A program made the translations under genes and the position numbers. Source: Ruminococcaceae bacterium UBA6845 (lineage in GTDB: Bacteria; Bacillota; Clostridia; Oscillospirales; Acutalibacteraceae). From it: 5,681 nucleotides of DNA. The stretch is taken from NCBI GenBank assembly GCA_002449395.1, contig DKDP01000014.1, positions 1 through 5,681 of the forward strand, read 5' to 3'. The notes beneath the pieces are model-generated. The model ran no database searches and was not told the DNA's origin. It saw only the letters and a list, made by a program, of their open reading frames with translations. This document shows, piece by piece, positions 1-5,069 of the stretch. Every line of letters starts with the position of its first letter. Positions within the stretch are counted from its first letter, which is position 1.

Positions 1-47
1 TTTTTATGGACTTGTTCATTTTCCGAGCTGCTGTTTTTGCTGTGCTT

Positions 48-362
48 TTATAGTCCGAGAAGCTCAAGGATTTTTTCTTTGGACATATATCCGACGGCGG
101 ATTTGTTTGCCTTGCCGTGGTCGATTACAACCAGTGTCGGGATACTTGAAACGTTAAAGATTGAGGAGAGCTCAGGCTCTTCATCAACATTGACCTTGCC
201 AACCTTTACGACGTCGTCGTATTCGTCCGCTATCTCCTCAATAATCGGAGCAAGCATACGGCACGGTCCGCACCATTCCGCCCAGAAATCGAGCAGGACG
301 GGAATGTCGCACTTGAGCACCTCGTCGGTGAAATTGTCCTTTGTTATTTTTACTTCAGCCAT
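48..362 (-). CDS. trxA: Thioredoxin
   Basis: This 104-residue protein is a complete cytoplasmic thioredoxin of normal family length. The redox-active motif WCGPC is at residues 30-34 (catalytic cysteines C31 and C34), the buried aspartate is D25, and the cis-proline loop SIPT is at 73-76. The family reduces protein disulfides and supplies electrons to enzymes such as peroxiredoxins and ribonucleotide reductase. An extra cysteine, C18, lies outside the active site. The AAGGAGG ribosome binding site overlaps the TAA stop of the preceding small gene and lies 7 nt from the ATG, so the two genes are probably translationally coupled. It is the third gene of a minus-strand operon, after an FAD-dependent dehydrogenase and an FTR-like protein. 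The likely partner is that FTR-like protein (inference). No clear terminator follows within the 47 bases left in the window, so the operon may continue. Confidence 0.97.
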   Translation of the reverse strand: MAEVKITKDNFTDEVLKCDIPVLLDFWAEWCGPCRMLAPIIEEIADEYDDVVKVGKVNVDEEPELSSIFNVSSIPTLVVIDHGKANKSAVGYMSKEKILELLGL

Positions 363-374
363 AAAAAAGCCTCC

Positions 375-572
375 TTATTTTGACTTATAATAAAGCATAC
401 AATGGCAAAAACCTTCAAAATTCGGGTCTTCAATCTGCTTCCTGAACTCCTCACACATACACTTGTTCTCGGGTGTATGCTCTCTTCGGCAGGGACAGTA
501 ACCGCCTGTGCGTTTGAGCCCCTCTTTAACCACCTTGACGATCTCCTCGTCGGGATTGAGTGTGATTTTCAT
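375..572 (-). CDS. Ferredoxin:thioredoxin reductase catalytic (beta) subunit-like protein
   Basis: This 65-residue protein has three cysteine-pair motifs: CPC (residues 26-28), CMC (38-40) and CHC (56-58), the last in the context GFCHCMLY. These match the six cysteines of the ferredoxin:thioredoxin reductase catalytic subunit, where four bind a [4Fe-4S] cluster and two form the disulfide that reduces thioredoxin. By analogy C26, C38, C40 and C56 would bind the cluster, and C28 and C58 would be redox active next to H57. It is shorter than the plant and cyanobacterial subunit (roughly 110 residues mature), and the motif spacing is X9/X15 instead of X16/X8. No alpha (variable) subunit is encoded nearby. 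The start has a GGAGG ribosome binding site 7 nt upstream. It lies 26 nt after the FAD-dehydrogenase gene and 12 nt before trxA, which supports a thioredoxin-reducing role. The family call is firm; the electron donor is unknown. Confidence 0.88.
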   Translation of the reverse strand: MKITLNPDEEIVKVVKEGLKRTGGYCPCRREHTPENKCMCEEFRKQIEDPNFEGFCHCMLYYKSK

Positions 573-598
573 AGCAGATCCTCCGATTTTTTTATATC

Positions 599-1990
599 TT
601 AATAGATCTCTCTGCCCATCAGAACGCCCATAACGGATGCCATCATAAGGCCTCTTGTCCAGCCGCTTGAGTCGCCGAGGCAGTGGAGACCCTCAACGTT
701 TGTGTTGAAGTGCTCGTCCATCTTGACTCTGTTGCTGTAAAACTTGAGCTCGGGAGAGTAGAGAAGAGTTTCGTAGGAAGCAAAACCGGGAGCAACGTGA
801 TCAACAGCCTGAATAAAGTTGATGATATTTGTCATTGCTCTGTACGGCATTGCGGCTGTGATATCGCCCGCAACCGCATCGGGAAGTGTCGGCTTGAGGT
901 TCGACTGCGAAAGCTCCTTTTCCCATGTACGCTTGCCGTCAAGGATATCGCCGAAACGCTGAACAAGGATGTGACCCGTGCCGAGCATATTCGTAAGCTC
1001 GCCGACTTTCTGAGCGTATGCGATAGGCTGATTGAACGGATATGAGAAATTGTGGGAGCAGAGAATTGCAAGGTTGGTGTTGTCGCTCTTGAGCTCCTTG
1101 TATGAATGACCGTTAACAACGGCAAGGTTGTTGTCATAGTTCTCCTGGCTTACAAATCCGCCGGGATTCTGACAGAATGTTCTGACCTTGTTCTTGAACG
1201 GACGGGGATAGCCGATGAGCTTGGACTCATAGAGAACATCGTTAACCTTTTCGATAACCTCGTTTCTTACCTCGACACGAACGCCGATATCAACCGTTCC
1301 GGGCAGATGAGCGATGTCGTGTTCGCCGCAGATTTTTTCAAGCCACTCTGCGCCACGGCGGCCCGTTGCGATAATTGTATCGTCGGCTCTGATTTCCATT
1401 TCAACGCCGTTATTGTTGGAAACATAGATTCCCTCACACTTTTTGCCGTTGAGAATAATATTTGAGCACTCGTAACCGAAGAATATTTCAACGCCGTTGG
1501 CAATGAGGTATTTCTCGATTGCAAGATAGATATCCTGAGCCTTTTCAGTTCCCATATGGCGGATCGGGCAGTCAACGAGTTTAAGACCTGCCTGAATTGC
1601 GCGTGTACGGATTTTTCTGACTTCCTCGGTGTTTCCGACACCCTCAACCTTAGTATCCGCACCGAACTCAAGATATATACCGTCGGCGTAATTGATTGTT
1701 TCCTGAACAAGATTTTCACCCACAAGGTTCGGGAGATCTCCGCCGACCTCATAGCTCAGCGACAGCTTGCCGTCCGAGAATGCGCCTGCGCCGGAAAAGC
1801 CGGTTGTAATGTGGCAATACGGCTTGCAGTTCATACATTTCTTAGTCTTTGCCTTGGGGCAGTGTCTGTTCTCGACCGACTGACCTTTTTCGACAATGAC
1901 GATCTTTTTCTTGGTGCCCTTGCGAAGCATCTCGATAGCGGTGAAGATGCCGGCAGGACCTGCTCCTACGATTACAACGTCTGTTTTCAT
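599..1990 (-). CDS. NAD(P)/FAD-dependent oxidoreductase (uncharacterised FAD-dependent dehydrogenase family)
   Basis: With the ATG at 1990 the protein has 463 residues. The N-terminal Rossmann fold carries GAGPAG at 9-14 and an acidic residue, E34, ending the second strand, typical of FAD binding. A conserved-looking stretch GFSGAGAFSDGKL follows at 64-76. IIATGRRG at 206-213 and GDSSG at 439-443 are further FAD-contact segments. Between the first two motifs lie four cysteines (C44, C52, C55, C59; CX7CX2CX3C) that could bind a metal or Fe-S cluster. The family is widespread in clostridia (COG2509-like) and its substrate is unknown. I chose the ATG at 1990 because a GGAGG site sits at the right distance; the frame stays open to a TTG at 2065, but that extension would translate the terminator hairpin of the leader. 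It is the first gene of a redox operon with an FTR-like protein and thioredoxin, so it may pass electrons to them (inference). Confidence 0.93.
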   Translation of the reverse strand: MKTDVVIVGAGPAGIFTAIEMLRKGTKKKIVIVEKGQSVENRHCPKAKTKKCMNCKPYCHITTGFSGAGAFSDGKLSLSYEVGGDLPNLVGENLVQETINYADGIYLEFGADTKVEGVGNTEEVRKIRTRAIQAGLKLVDCPIRHMGTEKAQDIYLAIEKYLIANGVEIFFGYECSNIILNGKKCEGIYVSNNNGVEMEIRADDTIIATGRRGAEWLEKICGEHDIAHLPGTVDIGVRVEVRNEVIEKVNDVLYESKLIGYPRPFKNKVRTFCQNPGGFVSQENYDNNLAVVNGHSYKELKSDNTNLAILCSHNFSYPFNQPIAYAQKVGELTNMLGTGHILVQRFGDILDGKRTWEKELSQSNLKPTLPDAVAGDITAAMPYRAMTNIINFIQAVDHVAPGFASYETLLYSPELKFYSNRVKMDEHFNTNVEGLHCLGDSSGWTRGLMMASVMGVLMGREIY

Positions 1991-2096
1991 ATTCCTGATA
2001 CCTCCGAAAAAATAAAACCGAGCATTCCCGCAAGGGGATTGATGCTCGGCATATGGGATCCTCAAAGTGTCAGAGGATCCCTTTCAATCTCGTTGC
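1991..2096 (-). promoter_or_regulatory. Structured 5' leader of the redox operon, attenuator or riboswitch candidate
   Basis: About 105 nt separate the predicted transcription start (near 2095) from the ATG at 1990. The leader holds a perfect 9-bp hairpin (arms 2073-2081 and 2055-2063, 9-nt loop). A second hairpin, with a U-tract, follows immediately and ends at the ribosome binding site CGGAGG (2001-2006). The 5' segment GATTG (2085-2089) plus AAGGGAT (2077-2083) is nearly complementary to CAATCCCCTT (2032-2041) inside the second hairpin. Pairing there would break both hairpins, as an antiterminator would. I do not recognise any known riboswitch, T-box or protein-binding leader. Attenuation is inferred from layout only. 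Confidence 0.6.
2007..2049 (-). terminator. Intrinsic terminator-like hairpin inside the leader (attenuator)
   Basis: Read on the minus strand, CCGAGCAT (2042-2049) pairs with ATGCTCGG (2018-2025). An inner TCCC/GGGA stem follows after a 3-nt CAA bulge and closes a 5-nt loop. The stem is followed at once by TTTTATTTTTT (2007-2017), the classic layout of a Rho-independent terminator. It lies downstream of the promoter and directly upstream of the ribosome binding site of the FAD-dehydrogenase gene. It therefore would act on that gene's own transcript rather than end the preceding one, although it could also stop read-through from the iron-sulfur protein gene. Confidence 0.72.
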
Positions 2097-2101
2097 AATC
2101 T

Positions 2102-2130
2102 ATTCTAACACCTTGTTATATAATTGTCAA
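2102..2130 (-). promoter_or_regulatory. Sigma-A type promoter of the FAD-dehydrogenase/FTR-like/trxA operon
   Basis: On the minus strand a perfect -35 box TTGACA (2125-2130) is separated by exactly 17 nt from a -10 box TAGAAT (2102-2107, five of six consensus bases). Transcription would start near 2095. The -35 box begins about 50 nt after the stop codon of the upstream iron-sulfur protein gene, so the redox operon can be transcribed independently of it. Confidence 0.82.
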
Positions 2131-2137
2131 GTGCCCA

Positions 2138-2182
2138 TTGTTTAATGACGGGGCATAGATTTGTTTAATGACGGGCATAGAT
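2138..2182. repeat. Tandem duplication of a 22-23 bp unit upstream of the redox-operon promoter
   Basis: A unit starting TTGTTTAATGACGGG and ending GCATAGAT occurs twice in direct succession, at 2138-2160 (23 bp) and 2161-2182 (22 bp). The copies differ only by one G in the G-run. The second copy ends at the first base of the TAA stop triplet of the iron-sulfur protein gene. Relative to the predicted start near 2095, the repeats cover about -43 to -87, where an activator could sit. They may equally be a replication-slippage duplication without function. Confidence 0.85.
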
Positions 2183-2880
2183 TAGGCTTTGTCAACAATC
2201 CTACCGTCGGTTGAGATAACCGTCACGCTTACGGGAATATTCTTACCGCTTGCCTCAACTGCTTTCTGCACCGCCATTTGTATTCCGCCGCAGCAGGGAA
2301 CCTGCATACGGACTACGGTGACGCTCTTAATGTCATTGACCGCAAATATTGCCGTCAGCTTTTCGAAATAGTCCACACTGTCGAGCTTCGGACAGCCGAT
2401 AATTGTTATTTTATCCTTTATAAAATCGTTGTGAAAATTACCGTAGGCAAACGCCGTACAGTCGGCGGCGATGAGCAGATCCGCATCGTCAAAATAGGGG
2501 GCGTTGACGGGAACGAGCTTGATCTGAACAGGCCACTGCGAAAGCCGGCTTTCGGCTTTTACATCGGTATGCGTGCCGTGCTCGTGTATGATCCTGCTGA
2601 GCCTTGATCCGGGACATCCGCCGTGATGAGCGGTGCCGTGCTTTTTCAGCTTGTTTTCCATAACCGCCTTTTCATCATAGTTCGCCGCCTCACGCTCGAC
2701 AAAGGTGATCGCACCCGTCGGACAGGTCGGCAGACAGTCCCCGAGACCGTCGCAGTAATCATCACGCAGAAGCTTTGCCTTGCCGTCTACAAGTCCGATC
2801 GCACCCTCGTGACAGGCGGAAACGCAGGCTCCGCAGCCGTTACATTTATTTTCGTCTATTTCAATGATTTTTCTTATCAT
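2182..2880 (-). CDS. 4Fe-4S dicluster-type ferredoxin domain protein with cysteine-containing C-terminal domain
   Basis: The protein has 232 residues from the ATG at 2880. I prefer that start to the ATG two codons earlier (2886) because AGGAGG ends 8 nt before it but only 2 nt before the upstream one. Residues 13-23 carry a canonical cluster motif, C13-x2-C16-x2-C19-x3-C23. Residues 43-54 carry a second motif in which the second cysteine is leucine (C43-x2-L46-x2-C49-x3-C53-P). The remaining ~140 residues hold CPGS (89-92), C141, GCPKLD (162-167) and PCCGG (195-199), so further metal or cluster binding is possible. I recognise the overall type as a conserved clostridial iron-sulfur protein of unproven function, probably cytoplasmic electron transfer; no signal peptide or membrane segment is seen. 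The gene has its own promoter and lies just upstream of the thioredoxin/FTR-like operon on the same strand. Confidence 0.88.
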   Translation of the reverse strand: MIRKIIEIDENKCNGCGACVSACHEGAIGLVDGKAKLLRDDYCDGLGDCLPTCPTGAITFVEREAANYDEKAVMENKLKKHGTAHHGGCPGSRLSRIIHEHGTHTDVKAESRLSQWPVQIKLVPVNAPYFDDADLLIAADCTAFAYGNFHNDFIKDKITIIGCPKLDSVDYFEKLTAIFAVNDIKSVTVVRMQVPCCGGIQMAVQKAVEASGKNIPVSVTVISTDGRIVDKA

Positions 2881-2952
2881 TTTCATTACCTCCTGACATT
2901 GGCGATTGTATCACATCTTTTTTATAAAAGCAACAGGTAATGCACGGTAAGA

Positions 2953-2965
2953 CAGAATAATTCTG
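2953..2965. promoter_or_regulatory. 13-bp palindrome CAGAATAATTCTG, possible operator
   Basis: The perfect palindrome, with arms CAGAAT/ATTCTG around one central base, begins about 14 bp downstream of the predicted -10 box of the iron-sulfur protein gene. That is close to the predicted transcription start. A repressor bound here would block initiation or early elongation. I do not recognise the site as that of a named regulator. Confidence 0.35.
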
Positions 2966-2978
2966 CCTGCGGTGAAGA

Positions 2979-3006
2979 AATATATTATAAGGTATGGATA
3001 TGTCAA
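2979..3006 (-). promoter_or_regulatory. Promoter of the iron-sulfur protein gene
   Basis: The minus strand has a perfect -35 box TTGACA (3001-3006), a 16-nt spacer and the -10 box TATATT (2979-2984, five of six). The start would fall near 2972, giving a leader of about 90 nt. A weaker alternative lies closer to the gene: TACAAT at 2905-2910, 17 nt from a poor -35 TTGCTT at 2928-2933. The upstream one is preferred for its full -35 match. Confidence 0.65.
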
Positions 3007-3068
3007 TGATTTTTGACTTTTACACTTTAATGAAGATTTTTATTTTAAATTTAGTATAGACTGACCAA

Positions 3069-3220
3069 GGCTTCCCCTCAAGGGGAAGGCTGTAAAAAAG
3101 TCCGCAGAAATTGAACTTAGGCGCCCCTTTAGGGGAGCTGGCGGCGCAGCCGGCTGAGGGGTTTTATAAAAAGTTTGATGAAAATTATCGTTAAGCATAG
3201 GCGCCTCCTCCGGGGGAGGC
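3069..3220. repeat. Compound palindromic intergenic repeat (MITE-like, three hairpin modules)
   Basis: Three GC-rich inverted repeats lie in AT-rich surroundings. Module 1 is CTTCCCC/GGGGAAG (3071-3088). Module 2 is CCCC/GGGG (3124-3135) followed by AGCTGGC/GCCGGCT with one T-G pair (3136-3155) and then GAGGGG. Module 3 is GCCTCC/GGAGGC (3203-3220). Modules 2 and 3 both begin with TAGGCGCC, at 3118-3125 and 3198-3205, exactly 80 bp apart. The pattern of aggggagctggcg...gccggctgagggg resembles high-copy intergenic repeats I associate with Ruminococcus/Faecalibacterium genomes; that link is from memory, and copy number cannot be seen here. It lies between divergent promoters, so it is unlikely to act as a terminator. 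Confidence 0.65.
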
Positions 3221-3357
3221 AAGAAAGATTTCTTCGCCGTAAGCAGCTTGGAGTAAAATTAAACAATTCACTGCATCACCCCGTTAATCAAGTCAATTCT
3301 TAACCGACGTTAAAGGAAAATCCTGCAAATGTTAACAAAGAATTCACAATTAAAGTG

Positions 3358-3386
3358 TTGACAAATCGTGCGGACGGTTGTATAGT
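3358..3386 (+). promoter_or_regulatory. Heat-shock operon promoter (sigma-A type)
   Basis: A perfect -35 box TTGACA (3358-3363) is followed by a 17-nt spacer and the -10 box TATAGT (3381-3386, five of six). Transcription should begin near 3393, just ahead of the CIRCE operator. A vegetative promoter blocked by HrcA is the usual arrangement for class I heat-shock genes in Firmicutes. Confidence 0.88.
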
Positions 3387-3397
3387 ATTAAATGTAG

Positions 3398-3424
3398 TTA
3401 GCACTCAGACATAAAGAGTGCTAA
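3398..3424 (+). promoter_or_regulatory. CIRCE operator (HrcA binding site)
   Basis: The sequence is the full inverted repeat TTAGCACTC-N9-GAGTGCTAA, with both 9-bp arms matching the CIRCE consensus and the standard 9-base spacer. It starts about 12 bp after the -10 box, so bound HrcA would block transcription. The element will also be in the 5' end of the mRNA, where it can form a hairpin upstream of the hrcA ribosome binding site. Its presence predicts autoregulation of hrcA and control of grpE and dnaK by GroE-dependent HrcA activity, as known in Bacillus. Confidence 0.98.
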
Positions 3425-3446
3425 CGGTGCTAAAGGCGGTGAGATA

Positions 3447-4475
3447 ATGGAACTCAGTCAGAGAAAAGAAAAAATACTTGCTGCTGTAATTGAACACTAT
3501 ATAAAGACGGGCGAGCCTGTCGGATCAAAGCTGTTGCAAAAGGATCCGGAAATTTCGGTTTCCTCCGCAACCATCAGAAATGAGATGGCTGAGCTTTCAG
3601 CGATGGGGCTTCTCGAACAGCCTCATACATCGGCGGGCAGAATACCTACCGACGAGGGTTACCGTTATTATGTAGATCACCTTATGGGAGTACGGCAGCT
3701 TGACGATGCGGCGAAAAGACGCATTGAAGCGGGTATTTCAATCCGAAATGCCAGCCCCGAAAATATTCTTAAAAGGGCGAACGACTTCCTTGCGGATATG
3801 ACAAACTGCGCCGCAATATCAACCGCTCCGTCGGGCGAAAACGTCACGATCAAGCGTGTTGAATTTGTACCTGTGGGAACAAGGACGGGAATGATTGTTC
3901 TGCTTGCTTCAAACGGAATGATCAAAAGCAGAGTTTGCCGAAGCGACGTTGATCTCAATGCTTCCGTGATTGAGAAGTTTTACAACATTGTAAAATCTTC
4001 ATTTATCGGAACGGAGCTTGACGCAATCGACACGGCGACCTTGCAGACGCTTGTTGCCTCTATGGGTGAGGATGCACTGACGATGATACCGCTTATTTCA
4101 ACGGTATCCGAGCTTGCGGGCGAGGCGATGGAAACGCCGCTTATGCTCGGAGGGCAGTCAAACATTCTTCACTACGGCGACTACGGTACAACTGCTTACG
4201 AGCTTATGGATTTCCTCAGAAGAGGAGAGCCGCTGAGCAAGGTTCTGACGGATAACAAAAAGGATATTGATGTCAGGATCGGCAGTGAAAACAGGTTTAA
4301 ACCGCTTGAAAATTCAAGCGTGATTATGGCTCAGTACGATGTCGGCGGCGAGAATCACGGTTCGATAGGAATTGTCGGACCGACGAGAATCGACTATGCG
4401 ACGTTGATCCCGAGCGTAAGATATCTGACCGATATGGTCGGAAAGATACTCTCCCAGGTTCTCAAAGAAGACTGA
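3447..4475 (+). CDS. hrcA: Heat-inducible transcription repressor HrcA
   Basis: The protein has 342 residues, the normal HrcA length. The N-terminal winged helix (about 1-75) contains the GEPVGSK segment (22-28), the recognition-helix region SSATIRNEMAEL (39-50) and the hallmark HTSAGRIPTDEGYRYY (60-75). The C-terminal end has the conserved GSIGIVGPTRIDYATLIP stretch, part of the GAF-like and dimerisation region. HrcA binds CIRCE as a dimer and represses the chaperone genes; in Bacillus its folding depends on GroEL, which makes it a sensor of chaperone load. The ATG has an AAGGCGGTGA ribosome binding site 4 nt upstream, with a single mismatch to the anti-Shine-Dalgarno complement. It is the first gene of the operon, 15 nt before grpE, and lies directly behind its own operator. 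It is intact, with nothing unusual seen. Confidence 0.98.
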   Translation: MELSQRKEKILAAVIEHYIKTGEPVGSKLLQKDPEISVSSATIRNEMAELSAMGLLEQPHTSAGRIPTDEGYRYYVDHLMGVRQLDDAAKRRIEAGISIRNASPENILKRANDFLADMTNCAAISTAPSGENVTIKRVEFVPVGTRTGMIVLLASNGMIKSRVCRSDVDLNASVIEKFYNIVKSSFIGTELDAIDTATLQTLVASMGEDALTMIPLISTVSELAGEAMETPLMLGGQSNILHYGDYGTTAYELMDFLRRGEPLSKVLTDNKKDIDVRIGSENRFKPLENSSVIMAQYDVGGENHGSIGIVGPTRIDYATLIPSVRYLTDMVGKILSQVLKED

Positions 4476-4490
4476 AAGGAATGATTACTG

Positions 4491-5036
4491 TTGGCAAAAA
4501 AGAAAAACAGTGAAGAAACAGCCGCAAAGGCTGAGGATAAAAAGGTAAAGGAAGAAGATAAAAAGGAAAAAGAGGTCAAGAAAGAGAAAAAGGAAAGCAA
4601 TGAGGAAAAACTCCAAAAGGAGCTTGCTGAAAAGAGCGACCAGCTTTTGAGAATTGCGGCGGAGTATGATAACTTCCGCAAGCGTTCTCAAAGAGAAAAG
4701 GATGCCCTTTATGTTGACTGCAAGGCTTCGGTCATCAAGGAGCTGCTTCCCGTTGCGGATAATTTCGACAGAATTTTTGCGAATCCCGACATCACATTTG
4801 AGGATTACAAAAAGGGCGTTGAAATGACATTCAAGCAGTTTGAAGCCGTTTTCAAGGATCTCAAGGTCGAGTCGTTCGGCGAAGAGGGCGAGGAGTTTGA
4901 TCCGAACTTCCACAACGCCGTAATGCACTCGGAGGACGAGAATCTCGGCGAAAACGTTATCACAAATGTATTTGCAAAGGGCTACAAAATAGGCGACAAG
5001 GTAATTCGCCCGGCGATGGTAGCAGTTGCAAACTAA
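4491..5036 (+). CDS. grpE: Nucleotide exchange factor GrpE
   Basis: This 181-residue cytoplasmic protein is the exchange factor that releases ADP from DnaK. Residues 1-40 are an extremely charged, Lys/Glu-rich tail that is probably disordered. A long helix follows, with the family segment RIAAEYDNFRKRSQREK at 54-70. The C-terminal beta domain carries FDPNFHNAVM (136-145) and the end signature VIRPAMVAVAN (171-181). The start is TTG at 4491: AAGGA (4476-4480) lies 10 nt upstream, and the protein then begins MAKKK. An ATG at 4481 directly abuts the ribosome binding site, is out of frame and stops after ten codons. The gene lies 15 nt after hrcA and 33 nt before dnaK. No extra CIRCE is seen, so it should depend on the hrcA promoter. 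Confidence 0.97.
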   Translation: MAKKKNSEETAAKAEDKKVKEEDKKEKEVKKEKKESNEEKLQKELAEKSDQLLRIAAEYDNFRKRSQREKDALYVDCKASVIKELLPVADNFDRIFANPDITFEDYKKGVEMTFKQFEAVFKDLKVESFGEEGEEFDPNFHNAVMHSEDENLGENVITNVFAKGYKIGDKVIRPAMVAVAN

Positions 5037-5069
5037 AAAAGTATATAAACATATTAGGAGGAATATATT

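Larger units (their letters stand above)
2881..3446. other. Divergent intergenic region between the iron-sulfur protein gene and hrcA
   Basis: These 566 bp carry no credible gene. From left to right they hold a ribosome binding site (AGGAGG, about 2889-2894), a minus-strand promoter with a palindrome in its initial transcribed region, a compound palindromic repeat, an AT-rich stretch at about 3221-3357, and the hrcA promoter with CIRCE. In the AT-rich part I see only short symmetries: AAGAAA/TTTCTT at 3221-3234 and TTAAC/GTTAA at 3300-3313, neither convincing as a functional site. The hrcA ribosome binding site is AAGGCGGTGA at 3433-3442. Confidence 0.85.

Noticed and set aside
1..19. Minus-strand ATG at 19 followed by codons for NKSIK, possibly the start of a gene after trxA
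   Set aside because: Only six codons are visible and the ribosome binding site (GGA, 3 nt away) is poor; it cannot be supported.
1991..2065. In-frame N-terminal extension of the FAD-dehydrogenase from a TTG at 2065 (25 extra residues)
   Set aside because: The extension would translate the leader hairpin and the U-tract, has no homology to a flavoprotein N-terminus, and the ATG at 1990 has a well-placed GGAGG.
2132..2155. TGCCC/GGGCA inverted repeat as a terminator of the iron-sulfur protein gene
   Set aside because: The stem is 5 bp with a large loop, no U-tract follows, and it overlaps the tandem repeat and lies against the next -35 box.
3040..3222. 60-residue minus-strand open frame rich in proline
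   Set aside because: It is a translation of the palindromic repeat with no ribosome binding site; such frames are common artefacts in these repeats.
4485..4928. 147-residue minus-strand frame rich in Phe and Leu, resembling a membrane protein
   Set aside because: It is the antisense shadow of the Lys/Glu-rich grpE; Lys and Glu codons read backwards give Phe and Leu.
5037..5069. A second CIRCE or promoter in the grpE-dnaK gap
   Set aside because: The 33-bp gap holds only the ribosome binding site and AT-rich bases, with no inverted repeat or -35/-10 pair.
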